Of a stretch of DNA of 41,751 bases, positions 17,073 to 25,075 are shown piece after piece. Under the pieces are notes generated by a model. That model saw only the letters and a program-made list of their open reading frames with translations. It searched no databases and was not told where the DNA came from. Each line of letters starts with the position of its first letter. The stretch's first letter is position 1. Made by a program: the position numbers and the translations under genes. Source of the DNA: Gammaproteobacteria bacterium (GTDB lineage Bacteria > Pseudomonadota > Gammaproteobacteria > JAJDOJ01); NCBI GenBank assembly GCA_022340215.1, contig JAJDOJ010000089.1, positions 1 through 41,751 of the forward strand, written 5' to 3'.

Positions 17073-17660
17073 ATGAACATTCAGATGAAGTACAAGAAAC
17101 CCTTCCCTAGGCTGCGTTACCTGGTGGTGGCGTTGTTGGCGCTCGGCCTATGGGGCGGATCTCCCGGGCAACCGCAGCACCTGTTCGCAATGGGGGCAAA
17201 CGCCACGGAGGCCAGCGGGCAGAAACTGCAATTCATGTTCGTGCAGACGGCGGATGACCTCAAATTGGACACGGCGGCGAACAAGTTGCGCCTCGTGAAC
17301 GTGGGCCAGCAAACGCTGTACTTCACGGACCGGCCCGTGCGCATGGCCGGGCATATGAAGATGGCCGACTTTCTCAAGGAATGGACCCGGGGAAAGGATA
17401 ATTTCGGCGAGGATCCGCCGAATGCAACACTGTCTGTCTATGAGCCGGGACAGGCCGAGAATACACTTGCCGTGGTCGAGCTCAAACAGCCGGCCGTCGA
17501 AGGTGCCGATCTCGTTTACGCTTACAGGCTGATCGACGGAACCCTGCCGAAGAGCGGCGGAGCGACAGCCCTGTTCATCGACTGGATCGGCCCGGGGGGT
17601 GGCGTGGGGCCTGGCTTCCATGGCGTGGGTGTCGGTTTTCGCGGCCCAGGTTTGCGTTGA
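17073..17660 (+). CDS. Conserved exported protein of unknown function
   Basis: AGGAG at 17061-17065 lies 7 bases before the ATG at 17073; an ATG three bases earlier is in frame and possible. The 195-residue product has a basic start, a hydrophobic core (YLVVALLALGLWGG) and a likely cleavage near LFAMG or later. The globular part contains QFMFVQTADDLKL, LYFTDRPVRMAGHM and DPPNATLSVYEPG, the marks of a recurrent but unnamed gammaproteobacterial family. The C-terminal 25 residues are Gly-rich. It follows the DUF2092 and DUF6515-like genes in the same orientation, separated by about 200 bases. No function can be assigned. Confidence 0.7.
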   Translation: MNIQMKYKKPFPRLRYLVVALLALGLWGGSPGQPQHLFAMGANATEASGQKLQFMFVQTADDLKLDTAANKLRLVNVGQQTLYFTDRPVRMAGHMKMADFLKEWTRGKDNFGEDPPNATLSVYEPGQAENTLAVVELKQPAVEGADLVYAYRLIDGTLPKSGGATALFIDWIGPGGGVGPGFHGVGVGFRGPGLR

Positions 17661-17787
17661 GGAAAGTCTGAGATCTGGTTCTTCGCGCCCGGGGAAGGCC
17701 ATTCGTCGGAAGCGAAAGAACGACGACTCGCTGTCAACCGACACTATGAGGAAAAATGGGCGCTACGTCTGATTGTTGGGGTGATTT

Positions 17788-17907
17788 TTACCCGTAAACC
17801 CCTTCGGGATAGATGCCCGGTCCTCCATACTGAAAGTAGAGTGCATCGGCGAACGCCACCTTGTTGCGAAAACCTTTGCTATGTACATTGATCATCTTGA
17901 TCCGGCG
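17788..17907 (-). pseudogene. C-terminal remnant of an unidentified protein
   Basis: Minus-strand codons from about 17907 to the TAA at 17788-17790 read as a well-formed protein tail, with IKMINVHSKGFRNKVAFADA, then LYFQYGGPGIYPEGVYG and stop. Upstream on the minus strand the frame meets a stop within the repeat terminus at 17905-17942. The gene therefore looks truncated by that repeat. I do not recognise the family. It could also be a very short gene using an internal ATG, which is less likely. Confidence 0.4.
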
Positions 17908-17942
17908 CGATCCGGTATGTCATTGAACAGAAATCGCCTTAA
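17905..17942 (+). repeat. Solo right terminus of the MITE-like element
   Basis: GGTATGTCATTGAACAGAAA then TCGCCTTAA matches the right end of the element at 23916-24079 with one small rearrangement (TGAACAG for TTGACAG). No left end or interior is seen. A second dispersed repeat (17967-18094) begins 24 bases further on. Confidence 0.6.
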
Positions 17943-17966
17943 CTGAAATGGCACTTGCTTAGCGGT

Positions 17967-18094
17967 ACTGCGCAGGATTTGAAGCTGTCCCGGGGTGTTC
18001 GATTCGAGGGCGTCTGCAGCAGGGATGCTGCAGTCGAGCCTCCAGGGACGGATTCACGGCGTCCCTCGGATCGAATGCCGCGGGGCAGATTCAC
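17967..18094 (+). repeat. Dispersed palindromic repeat A, copy 1
   Basis: About 130 bases that recur in inverted orientation at 23781-23908. Shared blocks include CGCAGGA, GCTGTCCCGGGGT, GAGGGCGTCTGCAGCA, ATGCTGCAG, GGATTC and GGGGCAGATTC. Two stem-loops are visible: CTGCAGCA-GGGA-TGCTGCAG (perfect) and GGGACG...CGTCCC. It resembles a repeat family I associate with Chromatiales-like genomes. Confidence 0.75.
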
Positions 18095-18161
18095 CAAAGT
18101 AAGTACCATTAGCCTTAGCTGAGTGAGGTACTCGCCGAATGGGCCAGGAGGTGGCCGTTGC

Positions 18162-18860
18162 GTGACGGATGATCCGATCGCTCCAGAGGGGGACCCCGCG
18201 GCCCGCGCCTGTCCGGATTGCGACCTGCTACAGGTCATTCCGGAACTCCCCCCGGGGGGCAAGGCTCGGTGCGCGCGTTGTGGTCGGATGCTTGCGACGC
18301 GGAGCTCCGCCCCGAGCGATCTTCCACTCGCGCTCACCCTCACCGCCTTACTGGTCCTGATCGTCGCCAATACGATGCCGCTGATGGGGCTGTCGGTCGC
18401 GGGGCGCCAGGCAATCACCACCATCGGCGGTGGCGCCTACCAGATGTGGCTCCAGGGCCAAGAGGTAACGGCCGTGACCGTGGCCTTCTGTGCGCTGATC
18501 GCCCCGGCTGGCTATATCCTGTTCATGCTGATCGTTCTCCTCGCGGCAAAGAGACCGCCGGCACCGCAGTGGGTCGGTGACATGCTGCGCTGGGCCGATG
18601 CGATGCAGCCATGGGCGATGGTCGATGTGATGATGCTCGGCATACTGGTCGCGCTCGTCAAGATTGCGGACCTGGCCCGGGTGGAGCCTGACATCGGCAT
18701 GTACGCGGTCGGCATCCTGATACTGCTCTTTCCTGCCATTTCGGTCAGCCTGAATCCGGAGGAAATCTGGGCGCGGCTCGAGTGGGCCGACGGGGAGTCG
18801 CCGCTCCCGGCACCTGAAACTTCGACACCTGAGCCCCCGTCCTCCGGCTCGACACCATGA
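18162..18860 (+). CDS. pqiA: PqiA family integral membrane protein, first copy
   Basis: GTG at 18162 is chosen because AGGAGG at 18147-18152 lies 9 bases upstream. The 232-residue product starts with a rubredoxin-like Zn motif (CPDC about 16-19, CARC about 35-38). Four membrane segments follow, at about 53-75, 100-125, 148-170 and 178-197, in the pattern of half of an E. coli PqiA. NTMPLMGLSV and LGILVALVKIADLA are family-typical. PqiA proteins sit in the inner membrane beneath a PqiB bridge and are thought to feed lipids to it. The stop overlaps the next start (ATGA at 18857-18860), so this is the first gene of a pqiA-pqiA-pqiB-pqiC operon. Confidence 0.9.
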   Translation: MTDDPIAPEGDPAARACPDCDLLQVIPELPPGGKARCARCGRMLATRSSAPSDLPLALTLTALLVLIVANTMPLMGLSVAGRQAITTIGGGAYQMWLQGQEVTAVTVAFCALIAPAGYILFMLIVLLAAKRPPAPQWVGDMLRWADAMQPWAMVDVMMLGILVALVKIADLARVEPDIGMYAVGILILLFPAISVSLNPEEIWARLEWADGESPLPAPETSTPEPPSSGSTP

Positions 18861-19498
18861 GGACATCCCCGCTGACTGCGGCTCAGGCCGGACTGGTAAA
18901 CTGCGAGACCTGCGGTCTCCTGTCGCAACCGGCCAGTGCGGCGGAACCTGGCTATTGTCCGCGTTGCGGAATGGCGCTCGAATGGCGCCGCCCCCGGTCC
19001 ATCCAGACCACCTGGGCGCTCGTCACCGCCGCGGCGATCTGCTATATTCCCGCCAATCTCCTGCCGGTGCTCGGCACGACCACGCTCGGGTCCACCGAAT
19101 ACGACACCATCATGGGCGGGGTGGTGTTTCTCTACACCACGGGGTCCTGGCCGCTGGCCCTCATCGTGCTGATCGCGAGTGTGATGGTCCCGCTCGGCAA
19201 GCTGGTCGCTCTCAGCTATCTGCTGATCACGGTGCAGCGTGGCTCGATTCGGAGCAACCGGGAGCGGACCCGGCTCTATCGCATGGTCGAGATCATCGGC
19301 CGCTGGTCGATGCTGGACGTGTTCGTCGATACCTTTACCGTCGCGCTGGTGCAGCTAAAGCCCCTCATGTCGATACAGCCTGGCCCCGGGGTGGCGTTTT
19401 TCGCGGCGGTGGTCGTGCTCACGATGATCGCGGCAAGCACCTTCGATCCCCGCCTGATCTGGGACGCGGGTGTCGATAAGGAGTTCCGAAATGCCTGA
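18857..19498 (+). CDS. pqiA: PqiA family integral membrane protein, second copy
   Basis: A 213-residue protein that again begins with a Zn motif (CETC about 16-19, CPRC about 34-37) followed by four membrane segments. PANLLPVL, the YDTIMGGVVFLYTTGSWPLA loop, and GRWSMLDVFVDTFTVALV are typical PqiA sequences. In E. coli both halves are fused in one PqiA chain; here they are separate genes that probably assemble together. It overlaps the upstream gene by 4 bases and the pqiB start by 8, so translation is coupled. Confidence 0.9.
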   Translation: MRTSPLTAAQAGLVNCETCGLLSQPASAAEPGYCPRCGMALEWRRPRSIQTTWALVTAAAICYIPANLLPVLGTTTLGSTEYDTIMGGVVFLYTTGSWPLALIVLIASVMVPLGKLVALSYLLITVQRGSIRSNRERTRLYRMVEIIGRWSMLDVFVDTFTVALVQLKPLMSIQPGPGVAFFAAVVVLTMIAASTFDPRLIWDAGVDKEFRNA

Positions 19499-21143
19499 AC
19501 CCGTCGACCACGAGACCCTTCCCCGGGCAACCCTGACGCCGAGAAGGCGCGTGCGGATCTCGGTCATCTGGCTCATTCCGCTGGTCGCCGCAGTCGTGGC
19601 GATCGGAATCGCGGTCAACCGCATCCTGAACGAAGGGCCGACGATTTCCATCGTCTTCAAAGCGGCTGAGGGCGTCGAGGCGGGAAAGACCTTCATCAAG
19701 TACAAGGACGTGAAGATCGGTCAGGTGACGGCGGTTAAGCTGGACGAGGATTACGATAAGGTCAGGGTGACCGCCCAGATCGACAAGGACGCGGAAGGAC
19801 TCATGGTCGAGGACGCCAAGTTCTGGATTGTCGAACCGCGCATCACCCTGAGCGGGGTCTCGGGTCTGGGAACCCTGCTCTCCGGCAACTATATCGGCTT
19901 CGAAAAGGGTAGCTCGAAAAAGAGACAGCGCAGGTTTACCGGGCTCAAGGTGGCGTCGGTCATCACCATCGATCAGCCGGGCCGGCAGTTTGTGCTTAAG
20001 GCCAGCGATATGGGCTCCCTGGGGATCGGCTCGCCGATCTATTTTCGCCGTATCCGCGTGGGTCAAGTAATGGCCTACGATCTCGCTGCAGATGGAAAGG
20101 ATGTCACGATCAAGGCCTTCGTCAACGCGCCCTATGACCAGTTCGTCACCCAGGAGACTCGCTTCTGGAACGCCAGCGGACTCGACGTCTCTCTGGGCGC
20201 GGACGGCCTGGACGTGCGCACGCAATCGCTGGTGGCGCTGCTCATCGGTGGCGTCGCGTTCGAGACGCCGACCTTCGCTGCCTCAGGCGAGCCCGCCGCC
20301 GCGGACAGTAGCTTCACCCTGTACGGCGACCGGACCACCGCCATGAAGCAGCCAGAAACGATTGCAAGACACTACGTGGTCTACTTCAGCGAGTCGATCC
20401 GCGGGCTATCCGCGGGCGCCCCGGTTACGCTCCTCGGAATCCCGGCAGGCGAGATCACCGAGGTGGGGATCGACCTGGACCCGGAGACATTAAACCCGCG
20501 CGCGCGGGTGGAGGTTGTTGCCTATCCGGAGCGCGTCGTCGCACGCCTGAACGCACAGCAGACGGCGACCGGCGAGGATATCGTTCGCAGCAAGCAACAA
20601 GCGAACGCCTTCTTTGAGCGGTTGGTCGAGGAATGGGGGCTGCGCGCCCAACTCCGCACCGGAAGCCTGATCACCGGACAGCGGTACGTGGCCCTGGATT
20701 TCTTTCCGGACGCTCCCAAGGCAGAGATCGACTGGAACAAGGAGATCCCGGTGGTTCCAACGGTACCGAGCACCCTGCCGGACCTGGAGGCCAAGGTCAC
20801 CGGAATCCTCGACAAGCTGGACAAGATCCCCTACGAGGCGATCGGCAACGACACCAAGAAGACCCTCGAGACGCTCAACAAGGCGATCGAGCATATTGAC
20901 GCAGGTATCACCCCGGAGTTGAAGTCGTCAATCGTCGAACTCCGCCGCGTGCTTGCAACCACCGACCGCGTGCTCAAGAACACGGACGCGACCCTGCTCG
21001 GCAAGGATGCCCCGGGTCAGCTCGAGCTGCGCGACGCCCTGCAGGAGGTGGCACGCGCCGCGCGCTCGGTGCGAGTGCTCAGCGACTATCTCGAACTCCA
21101 CCCCGATGCGCTGCTTCGGGGTAAATCCGCGGAGAAGCCCTGA
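19491..21143 (+). CDS. pqiB: PqiB, MCE-domain intermembrane lipid transport protein
   Basis: ATG 19491 has AAGGAG at 19477-19482. The 550-residue protein has a short cytoplasmic start, one membrane helix (about 22-44) and three MCE domains beginning near 46, 164 and 292. The markers are FIKYKDVKIGQVTAVKL, IYFRRIRVGQVMAYDL and VTLLGIPAGEITEVGI. A long alpha-helical C-terminal region (about 425-540) follows, fitting the needle-like coiled coil of PqiB. In E. coli PqiB forms stacked hexameric rings that bridge the inner and outer membranes. Length matches the family. It overlaps pqiC by one base. Confidence 0.93.
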   Translation: MPEPVDHETLPRATLTPRRRVRISVIWLIPLVAAVVAIGIAVNRILNEGPTISIVFKAAEGVEAGKTFIKYKDVKIGQVTAVKLDEDYDKVRVTAQIDKDAEGLMVEDAKFWIVEPRITLSGVSGLGTLLSGNYIGFEKGSSKKRQRRFTGLKVASVITIDQPGRQFVLKASDMGSLGIGSPIYFRRIRVGQVMAYDLAADGKDVTIKAFVNAPYDQFVTQETRFWNASGLDVSLGADGLDVRTQSLVALLIGGVAFETPTFAASGEPAAADSSFTLYGDRTTAMKQPETIARHYVVYFSESIRGLSAGAPVTLLGIPAGEITEVGIDLDPETLNPRARVEVVAYPERVVARLNAQQTATGEDIVRSKQQANAFFERLVEEWGLRAQLRTGSLITGQRYVALDFFPDAPKAEIDWNKEIPVVPTVPSTLPDLEAKVTGILDKLDKIPYEAIGNDTKKTLETLNKAIEHIDAGITPELKSSIVELRRVLATTDRVLKNTDATLLGKDAPGQLELRDALQEVARAARSVRVLSDYLELHPDALLRGKSAEKP

Positions 21144-21730
21144 TGAGACGACCCGCTACTCTCCTTGTTTCTGCGTTAGTCGCGATCCTCGTCGGGGGAT
21201 GTGCGTCGCCGGTGTCGCGCTTCTATACCCTGAGCGCCACGACTTCAGCCGCCGAACCTGAATCCCAGCTGTCCGTGTCCGTAGGCCCGGTCTCCGTGCC
21301 GGCCGCGGTCGATCGTCCCGAGATGGTCGTCTCAATCGGCGCGAATCAGGTGCGGCTCGAGGAGTTCAACCGTTGGGTGTCGCCCCTGAAGGACGAAATC
21401 TCGCGCGTGGTCGCCGAGAACCTCGTCGCGATGCTGGGTACCGGGAAGGTGACCCAATCTCTCCAGGTCTTGAGCGGGGACGCGGCCTATCGCGCCTCCA
21501 TCGAGGTGCAGCGCTTCGAATCGGCGCAGGGGGAGTCCGCTAGGCTGGATGCGGTTTGGACCGTGAGCCGAAACAAGGACGACAACTCCATGACAGGGCG
21601 TACGAGCGTGCAGGAGAAAGTGCAGCAGGAAGGCTACGAAGGGCTGGCCGCTGCGCACAGCCGCGCGATCGCTCGCCTGAGTCGGGACATCGCGGACGCG
21701 GTGCGGACGCTAGAGGGTGCGTCGCGCTGA
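21143..21730 (+). CDS. pqiC: PqiC, outer-membrane lipoprotein of the Pqi system
   Basis: A 195-residue lipoprotein with lipobox LVGGC (Cys about 20) and Ala at the next position, consistent with outer-membrane sorting. The mature part matches the PqiC/DUF330 auxiliary lipoprotein family: FYTLSA, VSVGPVSVPAAVDRPEMV, and LEEFNRWVSPLKDEISRVV with VAENLVAMLG. PqiC anchors the PqiB needle at the outer membrane. The start ATG overlaps the pqiB stop (TGATG). Confidence 0.93.
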   Translation: MRRPATLLVSALVAILVGGCASPVSRFYTLSATTSAAEPESQLSVSVGPVSVPAAVDRPEMVVSIGANQVRLEEFNRWVSPLKDEISRVVAENLVAMLGTGKVTQSLQVLSGDAAYRASIEVQRFESAQGESARLDAVWTVSRNKDDNSMTGRTSVQEKVQQEGYEGLAAAHSRAIARLSRDIADAVRTLEGASR

Positions 21731-21769
21731 CGCGCATGACCTCCGAGCAACCGGGGACCCTGGCAACCG

Positions 21770-23317
21770 CTATTTCGCTGCCTTCATGAGTGCTTTCATT
21801 CGATCTTCACCTTCCGGGCCGACGAGAACCAGTGCTTCGTTGGTTTTGCTGTCAGGGTCCGGCTCGACAAGTAGTACAAAATCGAACGCTTCCGAATTCA
21901 GGTGATAATTCGCGATGTCGTCGGCGCTCAAGGTTTCATGACCCCCGCGCTCCGTCAGTGGAAATTCGATCGAGCCCTTGCCATCGATCGCGCGGTAAAT
22001 GACTTCAGTGCAAACCTGCTTTGATGCATCGGCGAAGTCGAAGCGAAAATCGTAGCCGTCTCCCAGGTACGAGTACACCTCTACCAGAAAGGCCGCTCGT
22101 TCGGCATCACTCAGTCGCGGCCGCAGTACCAGCATGCGGTTGATGTGCGTATCCATAATGTGCTCAAGGTCATTGAAAATCACGCCTTCAGCCACGGCCT
22201 CAATCATGTCTGCCTGAGTTCCGTCAGGCAGGGAAGATTCCTGCAGATTCGCAGCCAGCTCCTGAACATCGAAGCGATCGTCGGGGGGCAATACATCCGC
22301 AGACAGGCCGAGCGATTCCCGATCGTCTTGTGCGCCTATGTACGTGATACCGTGTTTAAACGCTCCGGGTATGAAGATGTCACTCATGTAACCCGCGGTG
22401 TATGTAAGGACCAGATCTCCAGGTTCCAGCAGGCTGAATATCTCGCGTTTCTGCGCGTCGTTAAATACCAGGACGTGCGCGGAGGGGTTCTTCAAGCGAC
22501 TGACATCTTTAAACAAAGACGCCCGAATCGCGTACAGTACCTTGTGTTGTCCCCTGATATCCTCCTTGGCCAGGGCTTCGGCTGCGGCGTGCGACGGATA
22601 ATGCCTGGCAACCTGCTGCAGGCGTCGCTGCGCTTCATCATGCAACGCCGGAATCTGTCCGATAAGGTCCGAATACGCGGTGTCTGACCTGGCCAGCGCG
22701 GCAAGTGCCGATTGCGGATCGGCCAGCTCCTTGGCGTACAGGTTCTTGGCGTCCGCCACGGCATCAAGCAAGCCAGGGGCTGTCATGTTTGCCCGCATAC
22801 GATCATAGGTCCCGAAAGGAATCTCCGACCGGAAAAAGGGCTCATTCATCAGCTTGATAGCGACCGGTTCTTCGGCAAACTGCTCAACGACAAATGCCGT
22901 GTGGCTAGCGATCAATAGCGTCGCTGTAATGGCAAGCACCTGTGCTTTCGTATCCGTTACGTCGTCCGGGAATTTAGCATCCAGCCCGCCGTATGAATCA
23001 ACGAGATCCCAGAGAGTCGTCTGACTCGCCAGAAAGCGAAACAGCAGACCTTCCATCGCGTCGATTTCCTCGGCATCAAAGTAATCGCGGCCCTGCTTGC
23101 TTGGGTGAGGAAAGGCGCGAAACTCGGCGTCAAGCTCGTCCAGATGGGGTTCGATGGACTGAATGACCCGTAAATTCGAATCTACCGACGATGGCGTTAT
23201 GACGACTTCCTTGGGGGATTCCTTTCCCCGTATGCCGGCGCAGCCGGAAACAAGCAAGGTCGTCAGTACGCCTAATGCGAATAGGGTTTTCATGAAATTG
23301 GCGGTGCTGGTCATCAC
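21770..23317 (-). CDS. Lipoprotein with C-terminal permuted papain-like (YiiX-type) peptidase domain
   Basis: A 515-residue protein. GTG 23317 is kept because AGGGG lies 8 bases upstream, and the following ATG (23314) is equally possible. The lipobox LVSGC puts the lipidated Cys at about 26. Residues 60-270 are helical and match no family I know. The C-terminal part reads PGDLVLTYTAGYMSDIFIPG with KHGITYIG (His about 322), then KQVCTEVIYRAID (Cys about 435). This His-before-Cys order is that of the circularly permuted NlpC/P60 or YiiX/YaeF amidase group. The expected substrate would be an amide or lipid ester in the envelope. It is convergent with the pqi operon, so a link to it is only positional. 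Confidence 0.8.
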   Translation of the reverse strand: MMTSTANFMKTLFALGVLTTLLVSGCAGIRGKESPKEVVITPSSVDSNLRVIQSIEPHLDELDAEFRAFPHPSKQGRDYFDAEEIDAMEGLLFRFLASQTTLWDLVDSYGGLDAKFPDDVTDTKAQVLAITATLLIASHTAFVVEQFAEEPVAIKLMNEPFFRSEIPFGTYDRMRANMTAPGLLDAVADAKNLYAKELADPQSALAALARSDTAYSDLIGQIPALHDEAQRRLQQVARHYPSHAAAEALAKEDIRGQHKVLYAIRASLFKDVSRLKNPSAHVLVFNDAQKREIFSLLEPGDLVLTYTAGYMSDIFIPGAFKHGITYIGAQDDRESLGLSADVLPPDDRFDVQELAANLQESSLPDGTQADMIEAVAEGVIFNDLEHIMDTHINRMLVLRPRLSDAERAAFLVEVYSYLGDGYDFRFDFADASKQVCTEVIYRAIDGKGSIEFPLTERGGHETLSADDIANYHLNSEAFDFVLLVEPDPDSKTNEALVLVGPEGEDRMKALMKAAK

Positions 23318-23483
23318 TTAGGAAACCCCTGAACAATTGAGAGAAACGGATGCGGCGAAAGGCGCACGGAGCGCATCGGCCTGGACATATACCCGTCACG
23401 GACAGGTATATCAAGCAGATAGGCGAGGAAGCCAGTTCCACGCAACGCAGCATTCGCTGGCGCAGCCATTTGCTCAGAGGTTC

Positions 23484-23634
23484 CTTAGGCGATCCGGAAA
23501 ACGCCATACCAGATCGCAGTGGCTTTTCGTTGATCATCAAGGCACGACAACCGTCACAGGCCCGAACGAGGGAACGGTTATCGCAACCTAAAGGTCGCAA
23601 GCGGATGGTACATCATATGACGCACATCTCCTCA
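23484..23634 (+). repeat. Degenerate full-length copy of the MITE-like element
   Basis: It begins TTAGGCGATCCGGAAAACGC then CATACCAGATCGC, has the interior TTTTCGTTGATCATCAAGGC block, and ends in a decayed terminus (GATGGTACATCATATGAC, then a CTCCTCAA block). It aligns end to end with the 164-bp copy at 23916-24079, with scattered substitutions and a few indels. Confidence 0.6.
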
Positions 23635-23780
23635 AGTCGGTCACAACTTAAGGTGGTGATTGGCCCGATGATTTTGGAAAGGTGTGGCGAAGAATGTTTG
23701 AATCGGATCGCCGTCAGACACACAACACCATTCGTCCACCGGGCATAGTCCATGCCCATCATTGGGATGGTCCGGTGTCT

Positions 23781-23908
23781 GGCGAATCTGCCCCGGGTGA
23801 TTCGATTCGAGGTATGCGGCGAATCCATACCTTCAGGGGCGTACTGCAGCATTCATGCTGCAGACGCCCTCGTACCGAATACCCCGGGACAGCCTCAATT
23901 CCTGCGTA
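23781..23908 (-). repeat. Dispersed palindromic repeat A, copy 2 (inverted)
   Basis: The reverse complement aligns with 17967-18094 over its whole length: CGCAGGA, GGCTGTCCCGGGGT, GAGGGCGTCTGCAGCA, ATGCTGCAGT, and GGGGCAGATTCG at the end. The CTGCAGCA/TGCTGCAG stem is preserved. It sits 7 bases from the left terminus of the complete MITE-like element. Confidence 0.75.
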
Positions 23909-23915
23909 GTTCCCC

Positions 23916-24079
23916 TTAGGCGATTGCCGGAAAATGGCATACCAGATTGCGCCAGATTTTCGTTCGTTATCAAGGCGCGATCACAGGCGCATCGTCGAAC
24001 GATGTCACTGTTGTCGCAACACAGAGGACGGACGACAAAGACAAGCAGGATGGTATGTCATTTGACAGAAATCGCCTAA
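23916..24079 (+). mobile_element. Complete 164-bp MITE-like element with terminal inverted repeats
   Basis: The left end TTAGGCGATTGCCGGAAAAT and the right end (TGTCATTTGACAGAAATCGC, then CTAA) form an imperfect inverted repeat of about 30 bp. The matching blocks are TTAGGCGATT/AATCGCCTAA and TGGCATACCA/TGGTATGTCA. No open frame lies inside, so movement would need a transposase supplied in trans. Clear target duplications are not visible. Related termini occur at 7957, 10787, 17942 and 23484 and possibly at the right edge of the window. Confidence 0.65.
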
Positions 24080-24094
24080 GTAGCCGCCTTTCCC

Positions 24095-24580
24095 TTAATT
24101 GGGCTCGATGTACAGGAAGCCGAGCCCCCCGGATATACCATAGCCTTCCTCGGTCTCCCCGACCAATGGCTGTAACGTGAAGTTGTTTTCGCCACCGCCG
24201 ATGAGAACCTCCACACCACCACCCTTGTAAATTGAACCACTGAGCGCACCGCCGACGTACTTGCCCGCGAGCGCGCCCGACTTGACGTCCGTGGTGGCGG
24301 ACAGGACCGTGTAGTAGAACTTCTCTTCCTTTTGTTTAAAGGTCAGAGTCAACCCGAGCGCGATGCCGGCCTCTCCTTTGTACTTCTCGACGCCACCACC
24401 CTTGCGATCGAAGTCACAAACGATGTCCGTGGTGCTGCGTATATACAGATTGTGCCGCGTTCCGGGTACCGTCTTGCATTTCAGAACGCCGATTTCGCCC
24501 CTCTTGGCCAGGACCGTCTGCACCGGCGCGAATGCCATGATCGCGCCCAGAAGCAGTACGAAGTATTTCGATGAGTTCAT
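24095..24580 (-). CDS. DUF992 family exported protein
   Basis: ATG 24580 has AGGAG 10 bases upstream on the minus strand. The 161-residue product has a signal peptide ending near TVLAK (residue 26). The mature part follows the DUF992 pattern: GEIGVLKCKTVPG near the start, a second Cys in DIVCDF, EKYKGEAGIALGLTL, GALAGKYVGGALSGSIYKGG and a NNFTLQPLVGETEEGYGIS ending. The two conserved Cys probably form a disulfide. The family is exported and of unknown function. It lies alone between the repeats and a 500-base gene-free region. Confidence 0.85.
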   Translation of the reverse strand: MNSSKYFVLLLGAIMAFAPVQTVLAKRGEIGVLKCKTVPGTRHNLYIRSTTDIVCDFDRKGGGVEKYKGEAGIALGLTLTFKQKEEKFYYTVLSATTDVKSGALAGKYVGGALSGSIYKGGGVEVLIGGGENNFTLQPLVGETEEGYGISGGLGFLYIEPN

Positions 24581-25075
24581 AAGTGTCGTTCTCCTGAATT
24601 GTTTGCCCAGCGAAATTTTAAACGACAAACAGCAAATTGAGTAGATGTTTCCCTGACAACGACCGACCCTGAGGCACAGCCATGCCTTACATCGACGCAC
24701 AATCTGAAACACCCATTTTTCAATGGATTGTATACGTTCGCCCCAAACCGGAGTTCGCGCCGCAACGGGTCCGTCCCGCTGGCGGGGAGCATCCGGGCCC
24801 AAACTCGCTCCCTCCAGACCGATTTCTGCGGGTTCGGAGCCAGTGTCGGTCCTGGGGTGGCTCAGTCTCAAGCGTCGGCGCCCCTGGAGCAAGAACCGCC
24901 GGGACGGGTCTTGGCGTATACCGCCGCCGGCGCCATCAGCCTGAGTAAACCCTTCCCTATCGGAGCTTCGAACGGCACGACCCGGCGCGGCGCAATCTCC
25001 GGGGGTTGATCGGGTTCTTGGTTTGTCGCCCGGTTTTTCTATCGCTGCGCGGATATGGTCCCGCTGTTCCTGGCG
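24581..25075. other. Gene-free stretch upstream of the DUF992 gene
   Basis: The first 70 bases are AT-richer and probably hold the DUF992 promoter, though no clear -35/-10 pair stands out. Bases 24740-25010 are GC-rich and open in several frames, but no frame gives a recognisable protein, and no repeat is visible. Confidence 0.4.

Larger units (their letters stand above)
23318..24094. other. Gene-free, repeat-rich stretch
   Basis: No credible gene lies here. The stretch holds two copies of the MITE-like element (23484-23634 degenerate, 23916-24079 complete) and one inverted copy of repeat A (23781-23908). The bases between 23318 and 23483, and from 23635 to 23780, match nothing I recognise. 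Confidence 0.6.

Noticed and set aside
24728-25009. Small gene upstream of the DUF992 gene
   Set aside because: Two plus-strand frames are open, but neither has a ribosome binding site, a recognisable motif or sensible composition.
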